NCBI RefSeq assembly: GCF_048270265.1
Contig: NZ_JBLWTD010000007.1
Location: 1-64,000, forward strand
Origin: Maricaulis sp048270265
GTDB lineage: Bacteria > Pseudomonadota > Alphaproteobacteria > Caulobacterales > Maricaulaceae
Direction of reading: 5' to 3'
Length of the DNA: 64,000 nucleotides
Below the pieces are notes generated by a model. That model was not told where the DNA came from. It made no database searches and saw only the letters and a list, made by a program, of their open reading frames with translations. The position numbers and the translations under genes were made by a program. Shown here one piece after another: positions 26,932 to 35,343 of this stretch; the first letter of the stretch is position 1; every line of letters begins with the position of its first letter.

Positions 26932-27063
26932 AAATCTCCACGCGGCTCGCCGCTGGAGGTTTGCTGTGTCCTCCCCGGATTGGGAGGTGTGCGGGACGCC
27001 GGCGAATGCCGGTTAGCGCAATAAATAGTTGAGACATTCGAGACGTCCCGCACGTGGAGATTT
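26932..27063. repeat. 132-base nested inverted-repeat element with internal hairpins
   Basis: An outer perfect 11-base stem joins 26932-26942 (AAATCTCCACG) to 27053-27063. An inner perfect 10-base stem joins 26989-26998 (GTGCGGGACG) to 27044-27053. Between them are CCTCCC/GGGAGG (26970-26975 with 26982-26987) and CCGGC/GCCGG with GAAT loop (26999-27012). A GGAGG at 26955-26959 could pair alternatively with CCTCC, so two folds compete. It starts 13 bases after the pccB stop. It may be a structured RNA or a small mobile-type repeat. Confidence 0.7.
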
Positions 27064-27295
27064 ACTCAGGTCCCTCGCGGGCCCTGCCTCGAAATGACCG
27101 TGGAAGATTGGTCGAGCCCTAATGCCTCACTTCCCCGATCATGGCCCCACCGGAACTCGGGCTGTCACGCCGTCGTGCGGATGGGCTCCACGCTCCCGAC
27201 CGCCGCAAGTGACTGAGCTCACGCCTCCCGTGCAACCGGAACGCTGTGAGCATACTCGCGGCTTGAGGGGGCGGGGATAACATCGCCCAAAAAAC

Positions 27296-27408
27296 GTCAT
27301 CCTGACGAAGGTCAGGACCCGGTTTCAAACGCGACGTGAATTGAATTGGCACCAGTTTTCCGTGCCTTGCCGCTCTGTGAACTGGGCCCTGACCTTCGTC
27401 AGGGTGAC
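27296..27408. repeat. Inverted repeat of 25-base arms around a 63-base centre
   Basis: Arms 27296-27320 and 27384-27408 are complementary at 23 of 25 positions (one G-T wobble, one mismatch). Each arm is itself a hairpin: CCTGAC-gaag-GTCAGG at 27301-27316. The centre contains another 5-base stem, GGCAC (27348-27352) with GTGCC (27362-27366). This arm sequence resembles short intergenic repeats I recall from alphaproteobacterial genomes; copy number here cannot be counted from one window. Confidence 0.7.
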
Positions 27409-27451
27409 GGGGATTTATGGGCAGAGGGCGGGGATAGACGGGCGATGTCGA

Positions 27452-27478
27452 GGGACTGGCACCCCTGGTGCCTGTCCC
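27452..27478. repeat. Strong hairpin with 3-base loop
   Basis: GGGAC-t-GGCACC (27452-27463) pairs with GGTGCC-t-GTCCC (27467-27478) with a single T-T mismatch and the loop CCT. No T-tract follows, so it is not a typical terminator. Confidence 0.7.
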
Positions 27479-27662
27479 GGGGCGGACTCACTCTTCCCGT
27501 GGGACGCGGACCAGAGGTACACATCCCTCTGCGCCCCTCGCGGCCGTCATCCTCATCTTTCGGACTGTTGCGAATTGGCACCACTCGCGGGGGTAAATAT
27601 TTTTGAGTCTTGCACGCGCACGCACTCCTCTCTTTATCTGACAGCCTGAAGCCGGGGGAAAT

Positions 27663-28145
27663 ATGGGGGCGTTCAGGGTGATGGCGGCGTTGGTCCTTGG
27701 ACCCGCGGCTGCGATTTCAGTGCTTACACTTGGTGAATGGCTGACAGCGGGGCCGCGAACCCGCCCGCCGGCTACCAATGTGGGTACGGTCAAAGTCGTG
27801 CCTGTAACCTACGGCGCGTCCCGGTCCTGTCTGGCTGGGCAGATCGATTTTCCCGGCAAGTATTCGACCACCGATCATGATGCCCCGCCCCTCATCCTGG
27901 TCCATCCCGAGCCGGGCGGCCTTGATGTCGCGATCGACACGATGCAGCCGGCCGAAGCGGTGATGGTGTGTGAGCAACGCGAGGACCGGACAGGTGTCTG
28001 GGCCGGGATCGTTTATGGTGGCACGCGCGAATATTGCCGGCTGGATCCTGTCCCACGCACGCTTCGCGGCTATACCGGTCCTTGCCGGAGCGGCTGGGTC
28101 GAGCAGCGCCATCTCACCGGTTCCGACGCGGACAGCGATTCCTAG
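27663..28145 (+). CDS. Secreted Cys-containing protein of unknown function
   Basis: A 160 aa product with an N-terminal hydrophobic segment (MAALVLGPAAAISVLTLG), likely an uncleaved anchor or signal peptide. Four cysteines in the mature part (SCLAGQ, VCEQRE, EYCRLD, PCRSGWV) could form two disulfides. The end region GYTGPCRSGWVEQRHL resembles a bacterial SH3-like strand but that is weak. GGGGGA precedes the ATG. It lies just after the structured non-coding region and converges on a desaturase gene. No family is recognised. Confidence 0.6.
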   Translation: MGAFRVMAALVLGPAAAISVLTLGEWLTAGPRTRPPATNVGTVKVVPVTYGASRSCLAGQIDFPGKYSTTDHDAPPLILVHPEPGGLDVAIDTMQPAEAVMVCEQREDRTGVWAGIVYGGTREYCRLDPVPRTLRGYTGPCRSGWVEQRHLTGSDADSDS

Positions 28146-28157
28146 GCCCGGCCAGGG

Positions 28158-29066
28158 TCAGGCGTCAGGCTGTGCCGGGGTTGTTCGCACGGCCTTCTTC
28201 AGCATCGCCCGATAGCTGGGTGCACTCGATCCCTCGAAACCCTCGAAATAGCCCCGCGCGCTGAGCAGGCGATGCAGCCGGGGCAGATTATAGGGCGGCA
28301 CCGCCGCGAAGAGGTGGTGTTCGAGGTGGTAGTTGACGTAATTCGGCGCCACCAGGGCGCGCTCGAGCCAGTTGGCATGGGTGGTGTGGGTATTGTTGCG
28401 CGGTTCGGTGTCGAGGCGGTTGATGGCGACGCCGTGCTCGCCGATATGGCGCAGGCGCATCACGGCCGGGAAGATGAAGATCCGCGCCGCCCACCATAAC
28501 AGGATCGCCCACAGGGCTCCGGCGGCGTACAGGGCCGTCATCATCACCAGCTGGAAGACCAGGAAGGGGAGTTTCTCCTCCAGTACCGGGTTCTGCCAGG
28601 AGCCGGCCAGCTCGCGCATTCCGGTCCGGCCGGTCAGGTCGCGGGTGAATTTGCGCCGCAGGCTGGCGGGCGTGACGGGATAGTCCTTGACCAGGCCCTT
28701 GTCGGGATCCTTTTCGGTGCCGGCATATCTGTGATGGTCGAGATGATAGCTGCGATAGGCGAGGAAGGGCGCATCAATGGCGGCGCCGCCAATCCACTTG
28801 CCGGCGAATTCATTGAGCGCGCGGGTGTGGAAGAGGGCGCGATGGGCGCAGTCATGCATGACGATGGCAAAGCTCAGCTGACGCCCGCCCAGCAGGGCGA
28901 TGGCGACAAGTATTGTGAGTGGATTGGTCCAGGTGATGGCCAGCGCATAGGCGGCGATGACGAGGGCGAAATCCCCGGCCAGCATCAATCCGCCCTGCCA
29001 GTCGGTCGCTCGCGACAGTTCACGCAATTCCTCGCGCGACAGGCAATCGGACAGGCTCGAACTCAT
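28158..29066 (-). CDS. Membrane fatty acid desaturase
   Basis: A di-iron integral-membrane desaturase (302 aa). The three histidine boxes are HDCAH (residues 71-75), HLDHH (108-112) and HLEHH (247-251). Several hydrophobic helices lie between them, as in the FA_desaturase family. The substrate could be a fatty acyl lipid or a carotenoid-type ring; the sequence does not decide. GGAGGA lies 7 bases before the ATG at 29066. It is divergent from the amine oxidase gene. Confidence 0.9.
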   Translation of the reverse strand: MSSSLSDCLSREELRELSRATDWQGGLMLAGDFALVIAAYALAITWTNPLTILVAIALLGGRQLSFAIVMHDCAHRALFHTRALNEFAGKWIGGAAIDAPFLAYRSYHLDHHRYAGTEKDPDKGLVKDYPVTPASLRRKFTRDLTGRTGMRELAGSWQNPVLEEKLPFLVFQLVMMTALYAAGALWAILLWWAARIFIFPAVMRLRHIGEHGVAINRLDTEPRNNTHTTHANWLERALVAPNYVNYHLEHHLFAAVPPYNLPRLHRLLSARGYFEGFEGSSAPSYRAMLKKAVRTTPAQPDA

Positions 29067-29214
29067 GGGAAATCCTCCACAGCGAGTATTGCCCGGATTG
29101 CGATCCGGGGCCAGAGACTCTCCGCCGAGCCAGTGATGCGGCGCATGCGACCGCAAAGCCGGGTGACAAGTTTTTGAAACAAGCTGATTATACCCGCTCT
29201 CGAGGGATGGATTG

Positions 29215-30600
29215 ATGGCGTTTGAGTTTGTGGATCGGCGTCGCCTGCTCGCAGGGCTCACCGCGACGGCGCTCATGTCATCGCCGTCACCCGCGCAAAG
29301 GCGTTCAGGCCGTGCGATCGTCATCGGAGCCGGTGCGGCCGGTCTGGCCTGTGCCCATGACATGGTCCGGGCCGGGCTGGACGTGGTCGTGCTTGAGGCC
29401 CGGACACGCATTGGCGGCCGTCTCGACACGAGCCGGCAATGGGGCGATCTGCCGGTCGAGCTGGGCGCGTCCTGGATCCATGGTGTTGGCGGCAATCCGG
29501 CGGCGATCGCCGCGCGCGCTGCCGGGCTGGAGTTGCATCCCGTCGATTATGACAATCGTGCCGTCTATGAGGCCGGTGAAGGCGTGCTCGGGGATCTGGC
29601 CCTGGAGCGGCTGGAGACGCTTGAGAACAGGCTGCAGGACTATGCCGCCCATGCGCCCGGCGACGCGCTCGAGCGCGCCTGCCGCACTCGCCCGCGCGGC
29701 ACGCTGGCCAACCGGCTGGCGCGCCTGGTCGGCCTCGAGGCGACAGGGGCGAGCAAGCGGCAGCGCCGCCAGTTCGCGATCAATTCTCTCGTCGAACACG
29801 AATATGGCACCGATTTCGAACAGCTTTCGCGCTGTTTCTGGACCGAGGGCGAGGATTTGCCCGGCGGCGATGCGCTGGTGGTGGGCGGGTTTGACCGGCT
29901 GGCGCAATCACTCGCCGCCGGGCTCGATATCCGGCTCGGGCAACGCGTCGAACAGATCAGCTATCACGGCAGCGGTGTCTCCGTGACGACGGCGGGTGGC
30001 AGCGAGCAGGCCGATGTCGTCGTCGTCACTGTGCCGCTGGGCGTGTTGCAGGCCGGACATATCCGTTTCGAGCCGGGCCTGCCGCCGGCCAAGACGGCGG
30101 CGATTGCCGCGCTTGGCTCGGGCCTGCTCAATAAATGCGTGCTCAAATTCGATGCCGTCAGCTGGCCGCGCAATATTGAGTTCTTCCATCGCCTCGCCGA
30201 TGAGCGCGGTGAATGGAGCGCGTTCGTCAATCACGCCGCCAGCGGCCAGGGCCCGATGATCACGGGCTTCAATGCCGGCACGTTTGCGCGTGAGCTGGAG
30301 GGTGTCGGCGATGTGCAGACCGGTCAGCTCGCGCTCGAGGCGCTGCGCTCGATGTTCGGTACGGGCTTTCCCGAGCCCTCGGGGGTGCAGGTGACGCGCT
30401 GGGGCAGTGACGAGCAGGCGTTCGGCAGTATTTCCTTCCCGACGGTCGAGACCCGCAGCGACAGCCGGATCCGCCTGCTCGATGCCATCGATGGCCGGGT
30501 GTTCTTCGCCGGCGAGGCGACCTCGACCAATGCGCCGGGCACGGTGCATGGCGCCCTGCGCTCGGGCCGGGCGGCCGCGCTGGCCGTGGTCGAGCGCTAG
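29215..30600 (+). CDS. FAD-dependent amine oxidase (polyamine oxidase-like), likely Tat-exported
   Basis: A 461 aa flavoprotein. The dinucleotide-binding motif VIGAGAAGLACAHDM lies at residues 36-50, followed by VVLEARTRIGGRLDT. The C-terminal FAD motif is VFFAGEATSTNAPGTVHGAL. An N-terminal DRRRLLAGLTATAL (twin Arg at 8-9) suggests Tat export to the periplasm with a short signal. ELGASWIHGVGGNP is typical of polyamine oxidases and LSD1-like enzymes. The TAG stop overlaps the convergent gene's TAG at CTAG. Confidence 0.88.
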   Translation: MAFEFVDRRRLLAGLTATALMSSPSPAQRRSGRAIVIGAGAAGLACAHDMVRAGLDVVVLEARTRIGGRLDTSRQWGDLPVELGASWIHGVGGNPAAIAARAAGLELHPVDYDNRAVYEAGEGVLGDLALERLETLENRLQDYAAHAPGDALERACRTRPRGTLANRLARLVGLEATGASKRQRRQFAINSLVEHEYGTDFEQLSRCFWTEGEDLPGGDALVVGGFDRLAQSLAAGLDIRLGQRVEQISYHGSGVSVTTAGGSEQADVVVVTVPLGVLQAGHIRFEPGLPPAKTAAIAALGSGLLNKCVLKFDAVSWPRNIEFFHRLADERGEWSAFVNHAASGQGPMITGFNAGTFARELEGVGDVQTGQLALEALRSMFGTGFPEPSGVQVTRWGSDEQAFGSISFPTVETRSDSRIRLLDAIDGRVFFAGEATSTNAPGTVHGALRSGRAAALAVVER

Positions 30601-31457
30601 GCGCGCTTGCGCTTGGGCACCAGCCGCCCGGCCGCCAGTCCTGCCAGCACGGCCCAGAGGGGCAGCGCCGCCAGCAGTCCGGCCTGGCCTTCAAACATCG
30701 CAGCGGTGGCGAACAGGAGCACAATCACGCCGCCGCCGCGCACCCGGCGCCGCTCCAGCGGTTCGCCACTGGCATCGCACAGGCTGGTGACAGCGGGGCA
30801 GGTGAGGATGAAAAAGCCGGTGAGGGCGGTGAGCGCCAGCACGGCCAGGCTCCAGCCCGGCTCGACCAGGCCGAGCGGCTGCAGCGTCACCGCCGCGATA
30901 TCGCCGCCGCTCTGGACGAGGGCAAACATCGAAAAGCCGGTCGCGAAGGCGGCGAAGACGAGATTGAGCGTCCGCTTGTGGTCATAGAACAGGTCCACCG
31001 CCATGGCGAAGCCGGCGACGAGACCCATCGCCCAGTAACCGTCAACGAAGACGGCGAGGCCGGCCAGGATGGTGACGAGGGCGAGATCGTTCAGCTTGGC
31101 GGCCTGTCCGACCGTGCGCACGACAACGCGTGTCCCCATCAGCGCCAGCGCCAGCACCCACAGGGCCGGGGCATGACCCAGGGCGACCGCAGCCACGGTC
31201 AGAGCCATGGCGATGAAGGCCGCCTCGTTGCGATCCGGATCGACCTCGCGGCCCAGCGCCCAGGCGAGGAAGGCGGCCAGCATGCCCTGCAGTCCGGCCG
31301 AAACGGCGCCGGCAAGGCCGGCATCGCGCAGGAGGAAGGCGATGCCGCCCGTGCCCAGCGCGATCAGCGGCAGCAGGATCAGCACTGCGCGATTGGTCGG
31401 GTATTGCGGCTCGAGCGGGCGGGCGATCGAGGAGAGTCTGTAGATCGGCTTGGTCAT
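30597..31457 (-). CDS. Multi-pass membrane protein of unknown function
   Basis: A 286 aa hydrophobic protein with about eight predicted helices and short loops, ending in a basic tail (VPKRKRA). I recognise no family. A conserved-looking loop has LCDASGEPLERRRVRGGG. Its stop overlaps the amine oxidase stop, so the two converge. It diverges from the channel gene across 129 bases. Confidence 0.7.
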   Translation of the reverse strand: MTKPIYRLSSIARPLEPQYPTNRAVLILLPLIALGTGGIAFLLRDAGLAGAVSAGLQGMLAAFLAWALGREVDPDRNEAAFIAMALTVAAVALGHAPALWVLALALMGTRVVVRTVGQAAKLNDLALVTILAGLAVFVDGYWAMGLVAGFAMAVDLFYDHKRTLNLVFAAFATGFSMFALVQSGGDIAAVTLQPLGLVEPGWSLAVLALTALTGFFILTCPAVTSLCDASGEPLERRRVRGGGVIVLLFATAAMFEGQAGLLAALPLWAVLAGLAAGRLVPKRKRA

Positions 31458-31586
31458 GGCTGGCTCCGGCGAATCCTGAGGGGGGATGATGGCCCAGATC
31501 GGGCGGCGGGAGTAGAAGTGTCTTGTGATTTATGCGGTATCCGCCTCTAGTGGCAGCCCGCCACCATCGCTGATGGATGAGGTTTC

Positions 31587-32039
31587 ATGCTTGCCGCCCT
31601 GTTCGTGTCCTTTCTGATCTGCTCGGTCACGGTGGTGATGCACATGATCGGGCTGGTCCTGCTGATGGCCTTCATGCGGGCGCGCTCGGGGCGGATCCGG
31701 CCGCAGGACAATGTCTTGCGCCAGACCGGTTTCATCATGCTGGTCGTGTTCGGCCTGTTCGCGATTCATGCGGTCGAAATATGGAGTTACGCCCTGCTGT
31801 ATCTGATGCTCGGCGAGTTCTCGACCTTTGAGGGGGCGCTCTATTTCGCCACCTCGACCTTCACGACACTGGGCTATGGCGATGTCCTGCTCGGCGAGAA
31901 GTGGCGGCTGGTCGGCGCGATCGAGGGCTTCAACGGCTTCCTGCTGATCGGCTGGTCGACGGCATTCCTGGTTTCGGTGATCGGGCGATTGCGCGCGATC
32001 GAGTTCGATTGGCTCGACCATCATCTCGACGGCGACTGA
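31587..32039 (+). CDS. Two-TM ion channel family protein
   Basis: A 150 aa inner-membrane protein with a K+-channel selectivity-filter sequence TFTTLGYGD (TLGYGD at 94-99), after a pore-helix segment GALYFATS. Helices flank it at about 50-75 and 112-132, plus an N-terminal hydrophobic segment (3-30). This is the Ion_trans_2 arrangement, without a regulatory RCK domain. Whether it conducts K+ is inferred only from the filter. Confidence 0.82.
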   Translation: MLAALFVSFLICSVTVVMHMIGLVLLMAFMRARSGRIRPQDNVLRQTGFIMLVVFGLFAIHAVEIWSYALLYLMLGEFSTFEGALYFATSTFTTLGYGDVLLGEKWRLVGAIEGFNGFLLIGWSTAFLVSVIGRLRAIEFDWLDHHLDGD

Positions 32040-32130
32040 CCGGTTACACAACCCGGCTTGCCGCAGAGGCGCGAGCCACGCTAAACCGGGTGACCGTCCG
32101 GGCGTTCTGCCCGCTTTGCCTGGGGCCGCA

Positions 32131-34140
32131 ATGTTCAAGAAAATCCTGATTGCCAATCGCGGCGAGATCGCCGTGCGAGTCATCAAGACCTGCAAGCGTC
32201 TGGGCATTGCCACTGTCGCCGTCTATTCGGAAGCCGATGCCGACAGCCTCGCCGTGGAAATGGCTGATGAGGCGGTCTTCATCGGCCCGCCGGCGCCGGG
32301 CGAGAGCTATTTGCGGCTCGAGAAAATCCTTGAAGTGATCAAGCAGACCGGTGCCGATGCCGTGCATCCCGGTTTCGGTTTCCTGTCGGAAAATGCCGCT
32401 TTTCCGATCGCGCTCGAGAAGATCGGTGTCGCCTGGATCGGGCCGAATGTGCACGCCATCGAGGCGATGGGCGACAAGATCCGCTCCAAGCAATTGGCCG
32501 CCAAGGCCGGTGTTTCCACGATTCCCGGCGCCGATGGCGAGATCGCCGATGCCGACACCGCCGTCGCGGCCGCCAATGCGATCGGCTATCCGGTGATGCT
32601 CAAGGCCTCGGCCGGCGGTGGTGGCAAGGGCATGCGCATTGCCCGTAATGAACAGGAGACGCGCGAGGGCTTTGTGGCCGCGCGCAATGAGGCCAGGACC
32701 GCCTTTGGCGATGAGCGCATCCTGATCGAGAAATTCATCGAGGAACCGCGCCATATCGAGATCCAGGTGCTTGGCGACAAGCATGGCCATGTGATCCATC
32801 TCAATGAGCGCGAATGCTCCGTCCAGCGCCGCAACCAGAAAGTCCTCGAAGAGGCGCCATCGCCCTTCCTCGACGCCAAGACCCGCGCCGCCATGGGCGA
32901 GCAGGCCGTCGCGCTCTCGGCTGCGGTCGATTATGACAGCGCCGGCACGGTCGAGTTCATTGTCGACAAGGACCGCAATTTCTACTTCCTCGAAATGAAC
33001 ACCCGGCTGCAGGTCGAGCATCCGGTGACCGAGATGACGGTGCAGCTCGATCTGGTCGAGCAGATGATCCGCTCCGCCGCCGGCCTGCCGCTCGAGCTGA
33101 CCCAGCGCGACGTCAAGATCAAGGGCTGGGCCGTCGAGGCGCGGCTCTATGCCGAGGATCCCTATCGTGGCTTCCTGCCCTCGATCGGGCGGCTCAAACG
33201 TTTCATCGAACCGAAATCCGGTCCGCTTGGCGAGGGCGAATTGCGTATCGACGCCGGCGTGAGGGAAGGCGACGAGATCTCGCTCTTCTATGATCCGATG
33301 ATCGCCAAGGTGATCGGCTATGGCAAAACCCGCGAGATCGCCATCGATACGCTGGCCGCTGCCCTCGACCGGCTGCATGTCGAGGGGCTGCAATCGAATG
33401 CGCCCTTCCTCTCGGCTGTGCTCGACGAGGCGGATTTCCGTGCCGGGCGTATCCATACCGGCTATATCGACCAGCATTTCCCTGACGGTTTCCACGGCAC
33501 CGCGCCGCGCGAGGACCAGCTGACCTGGATGGTCTGCGCCGCCGCCTTCGTGCACGAGACCTTCGTGCGCCGGGCTGCGCAGATCGAGGGCCGCATCACG
33601 CCGCCACCGGCACCGGGGCCGCGCGAATGGGTCGTGCTGATGGATGGCCGCCGATTCCCGGTCGAGATCGAGCTGGGCGAGGCCGGCGAAGCGCGCGTCT
33701 GGGCGCCTTCGCTGGCGGAAAAGCAGATCGCGCTCACCACAAGCTGGCAGCCCGGCGCACACATGTTCGAGGGCGCGCTCGACGGCAAGGCTTTCGCACT
33801 GGAATTCTCGGATCGTACCGAGGGCTATCACATGCGCCATCGTGGCTATACCGCCGTGGCGCTGGTGTGCTCGGCGCGGTCGGCTGAATTGCACACCCTG
33901 CTGCCGGAAAAGGAAAAGGCCGACACCTCGCGCCTCGTCCTCAGCCCGATGCCGGGTCTGGTCGTCTCGATCGCGGTCGAAGCCGGCCAGGCGGTCAAGG
34001 GCGGCGAGGTCCTGCTCGTGGTGGAGGCGATGAAGATGGAAAACGTCATCCGCGCCGAAAAGGACGGGGTGATCAAGGCCGTCAATGTCGAGCCGGGGGC
34101 CTCCGTTGCCGCTGACGAGCTGATGATCGAGTTCGAATAG
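32131..34140 (+). CDS. pccA: Propionyl-CoA carboxylase, alpha (biotin carboxylase/BCCP) subunit
   Basis: A 669 aa biotin-dependent subunit. The biotin carboxylase half shows MFKKILIANRGEIAVRVIKT, the ATP-grasp loop SAGGGGKGMRIARN, and NTRLQVEHPVTEMTVQLDLV. The C-terminal BCCP domain carries VVEAMKMEN with Lys635 as the biotinylation site. The start at 32131 is the family-standard MFKK. It pairs with pccB, 5.2 kb upstream on the same strand. The methylmalonyl-CoA branch enzymes are outside this window. Confidence 0.95.
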   Translation: MFKKILIANRGEIAVRVIKTCKRLGIATVAVYSEADADSLAVEMADEAVFIGPPAPGESYLRLEKILEVIKQTGADAVHPGFGFLSENAAFPIALEKIGVAWIGPNVHAIEAMGDKIRSKQLAAKAGVSTIPGADGEIADADTAVAAANAIGYPVMLKASAGGGGKGMRIARNEQETREGFVAARNEARTAFGDERILIEKFIEEPRHIEIQVLGDKHGHVIHLNERECSVQRRNQKVLEEAPSPFLDAKTRAAMGEQAVALSAAVDYDSAGTVEFIVDKDRNFYFLEMNTRLQVEHPVTEMTVQLDLVEQMIRSAAGLPLELTQRDVKIKGWAVEARLYAEDPYRGFLPSIGRLKRFIEPKSGPLGEGELRIDAGVREGDEISLFYDPMIAKVIGYGKTREIAIDTLAAALDRLHVEGLQSNAPFLSAVLDEADFRAGRIHTGYIDQHFPDGFHGTAPREDQLTWMVCAAAFVHETFVRRAAQIEGRITPPPAPGPREWVVLMDGRRFPVEIELGEAGEARVWAPSLAEKQIALTTSWQPGAHMFEGALDGKAFALEFSDRTEGYHMRHRGYTAVALVCSARSAELHTLLPEKEKADTSRLVLSPMPGLVVSIAVEAGQAVKGGEVLLVVEAMKMENVIRAEKDGVIKAVNVEPGASVAADELMIEFE

Positions 34141-34234
34141 GGCGCTGGAGGGGGCGGATTCAACTCATCCCTGAATTTGCCTTCACAAATTCGCGTTTTA
34201 GGGTAGTCTTCGGGCTTCATACGGGGAGAACCAC

Positions 34235-34696
34235 ATGAACGCTCAGGACTTTATTCTCGATCCCAAGGACGCCCAACGCGTCCTGTTCGGCGCCAGCGGC
34301 AAGCTCGGCCCGATGGATTTTGCCAAGGGACTGGTGGCGATCGTCGCGGTCTCGTTGATCCTCAACATTATTTCGCTGGTTCCGGTGATCGGCGGCCTGA
34401 TCGGCCTGGTCGTCGGTCTCGTGCTGGCCTTTGCCTGGGTCTGTATCTTTTCCAAGCGCTTTCATGATGCCGGCCAGTCGGGCTGGATGACGATTGCGGC
34501 AATCGTGGCGGTCATTGTGGTGTCGGTTGTGATCAGCGCGATCCTGTCCCCAGTCTTCGGCGGTGTCGACTTTACCGATATGGACAGCCTGAAGGCGATG
34601 GGTACCGGCCTGATGGTCAAGAACATGATCACCAGCGTGCTCGCGAACGCTGCGGTCGGCTATTACATGTTCAAGCTCAAGCCTGCCCTGGTCTGA
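34235..34696 (+). CDS. DUF805-like membrane protein
   Basis: A 153 aa protein with three or four helices. The motif KRFHDAGQSGWM near residues 72-83 is the DUF805 hallmark (KRxHDxGxSGW). GGGGAGAA precedes the ATG. The function of this family is not established. Confidence 0.82.
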   Translation: MNAQDFILDPKDAQRVLFGASGKLGPMDFAKGLVAIVAVSLILNIISLVPVIGGLIGLVVGLVLAFAWVCIFSKRFHDAGQSGWMTIAAIVAVIVVSVVISAILSPVFGGVDFTDMDSLKAMGTGLMVKNMITSVLANAAVGYYMFKLKPALV

Positions 34697-34806
34697 TTCC
34701 AGGCCCGCGGCGTCTCGGCCGCAGTCCGCCATGCCCCATTCCGGTTGACGCGACGCGCGTTCAACCTGAATGGTGGCGCGTGTTCAGCTGAGAGGTGGCG
34801 CTGCCC

Positions 34807-35340
34807 ATGAATCCGCTCGTCCTGTTTCTGCCCGTCTATCGTGCCTCGGTGACGGCCTATCTGCTCGGCCTTGTCGCGCTGGCCCTGCTGGATGCGATGC
34901 GGATGCAGTTTGGCCTGATCGTGATTCCGTCCTGGTTGGCGCTACCAGCAATCTGGTTCTTTGTTTTCAGCCTGCATGCCAACCGTCGACGTCATGCCGG
35001 CCAGGATCCCGTTCTCGCGGTTCTGCCTGTCCTGGCCGCGATCCTGGGCAAGGGCGTTGGCGCCCTGGTCGGGTTTTTCCCCGGCATGTTCGCAGCGATG
35101 ACGGATTTTGCCGAACGCAATGGCGTCGATACGACCGACCAGCAGGCCTTCGCGGATGCGATCAACCAGCCCGGCTTCCAGGAAGCCTTCCAGGCGGAAT
35201 TCCAGGCGCGACCGGAAATGCTCGACACCCTGGTCGCCGGCATGGCCTGGCCATCCTGGTTGGGTTTCTGGCTGGTGATCGCCCTGTTCGCGATCTGGTT
35301 CGCCCGCATGCGCCGGCCGCAAGCGCCGGCCTCGGCCTGA
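34807..35340 (+). CDS. Membrane protein of unknown function
   Basis: A 177 aa protein with N-terminal helices (about 8-30, 37-53) and a C-terminal helix (SWLGFWLVIALFAIWFARMR). A central soluble segment is rich in Glu, Gln and Ala. GAGAGG lies about 11 bases before the ATG; a GTG at 34795 is an alternative start. No family is recognised. Its stop lies 3 bases from the convergent lipB stop. Confidence 0.65.
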   Translation: MNPLVLFLPVYRASVTAYLLGLVALALLDAMRMQFGLIVIPSWLALPAIWFFVFSLHANRRRHAGQDPVLAVLPVLAAILGKGVGALVGFFPGMFAAMTDFAERNGVDTTDQQAFADAINQPGFQEAFQAEFQARPEMLDTLVAGMAWPSWLGFWLVIALFAIWFARMRRPQAPASA

Positions 35341-35343
35341 CGA

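Larger units (their letters stand above)
26920..27662. other. 743-base non-coding region rich in inverted repeats
   Basis: No convincing gene is found on either strand. The region contains a nested inverted-repeat structure (26932-27063), a second long inverted repeat (27296-27408), a strong hairpin (27452-27478) and a 12-base direct repeat GAATTGGCACCA (27343-27354 and 27572-27583). Local sequence is less codon-like than its neighbours. Each element is listed separately. Confidence 0.8.

Noticed and set aside
27341..27649. Open frames of about 90-100 codons in the non-coding block after pccB
   Set aside because: They run through the inverted repeats and hairpins, lack start signals and have no recognisable motif.
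32044..33894. Long open frame of 616 codons antisense to pccA
   Set aside because: Shadow frame in high-GC coding DNA; the sense strand encodes a complete biotin carboxylase/BCCP.
34173..34192. AT-rich 7-base stem after pccA followed by GCGTTTTA
   Set aside because: Stem is short and weak with a poor T-tract; I could not decide between terminator and chance.
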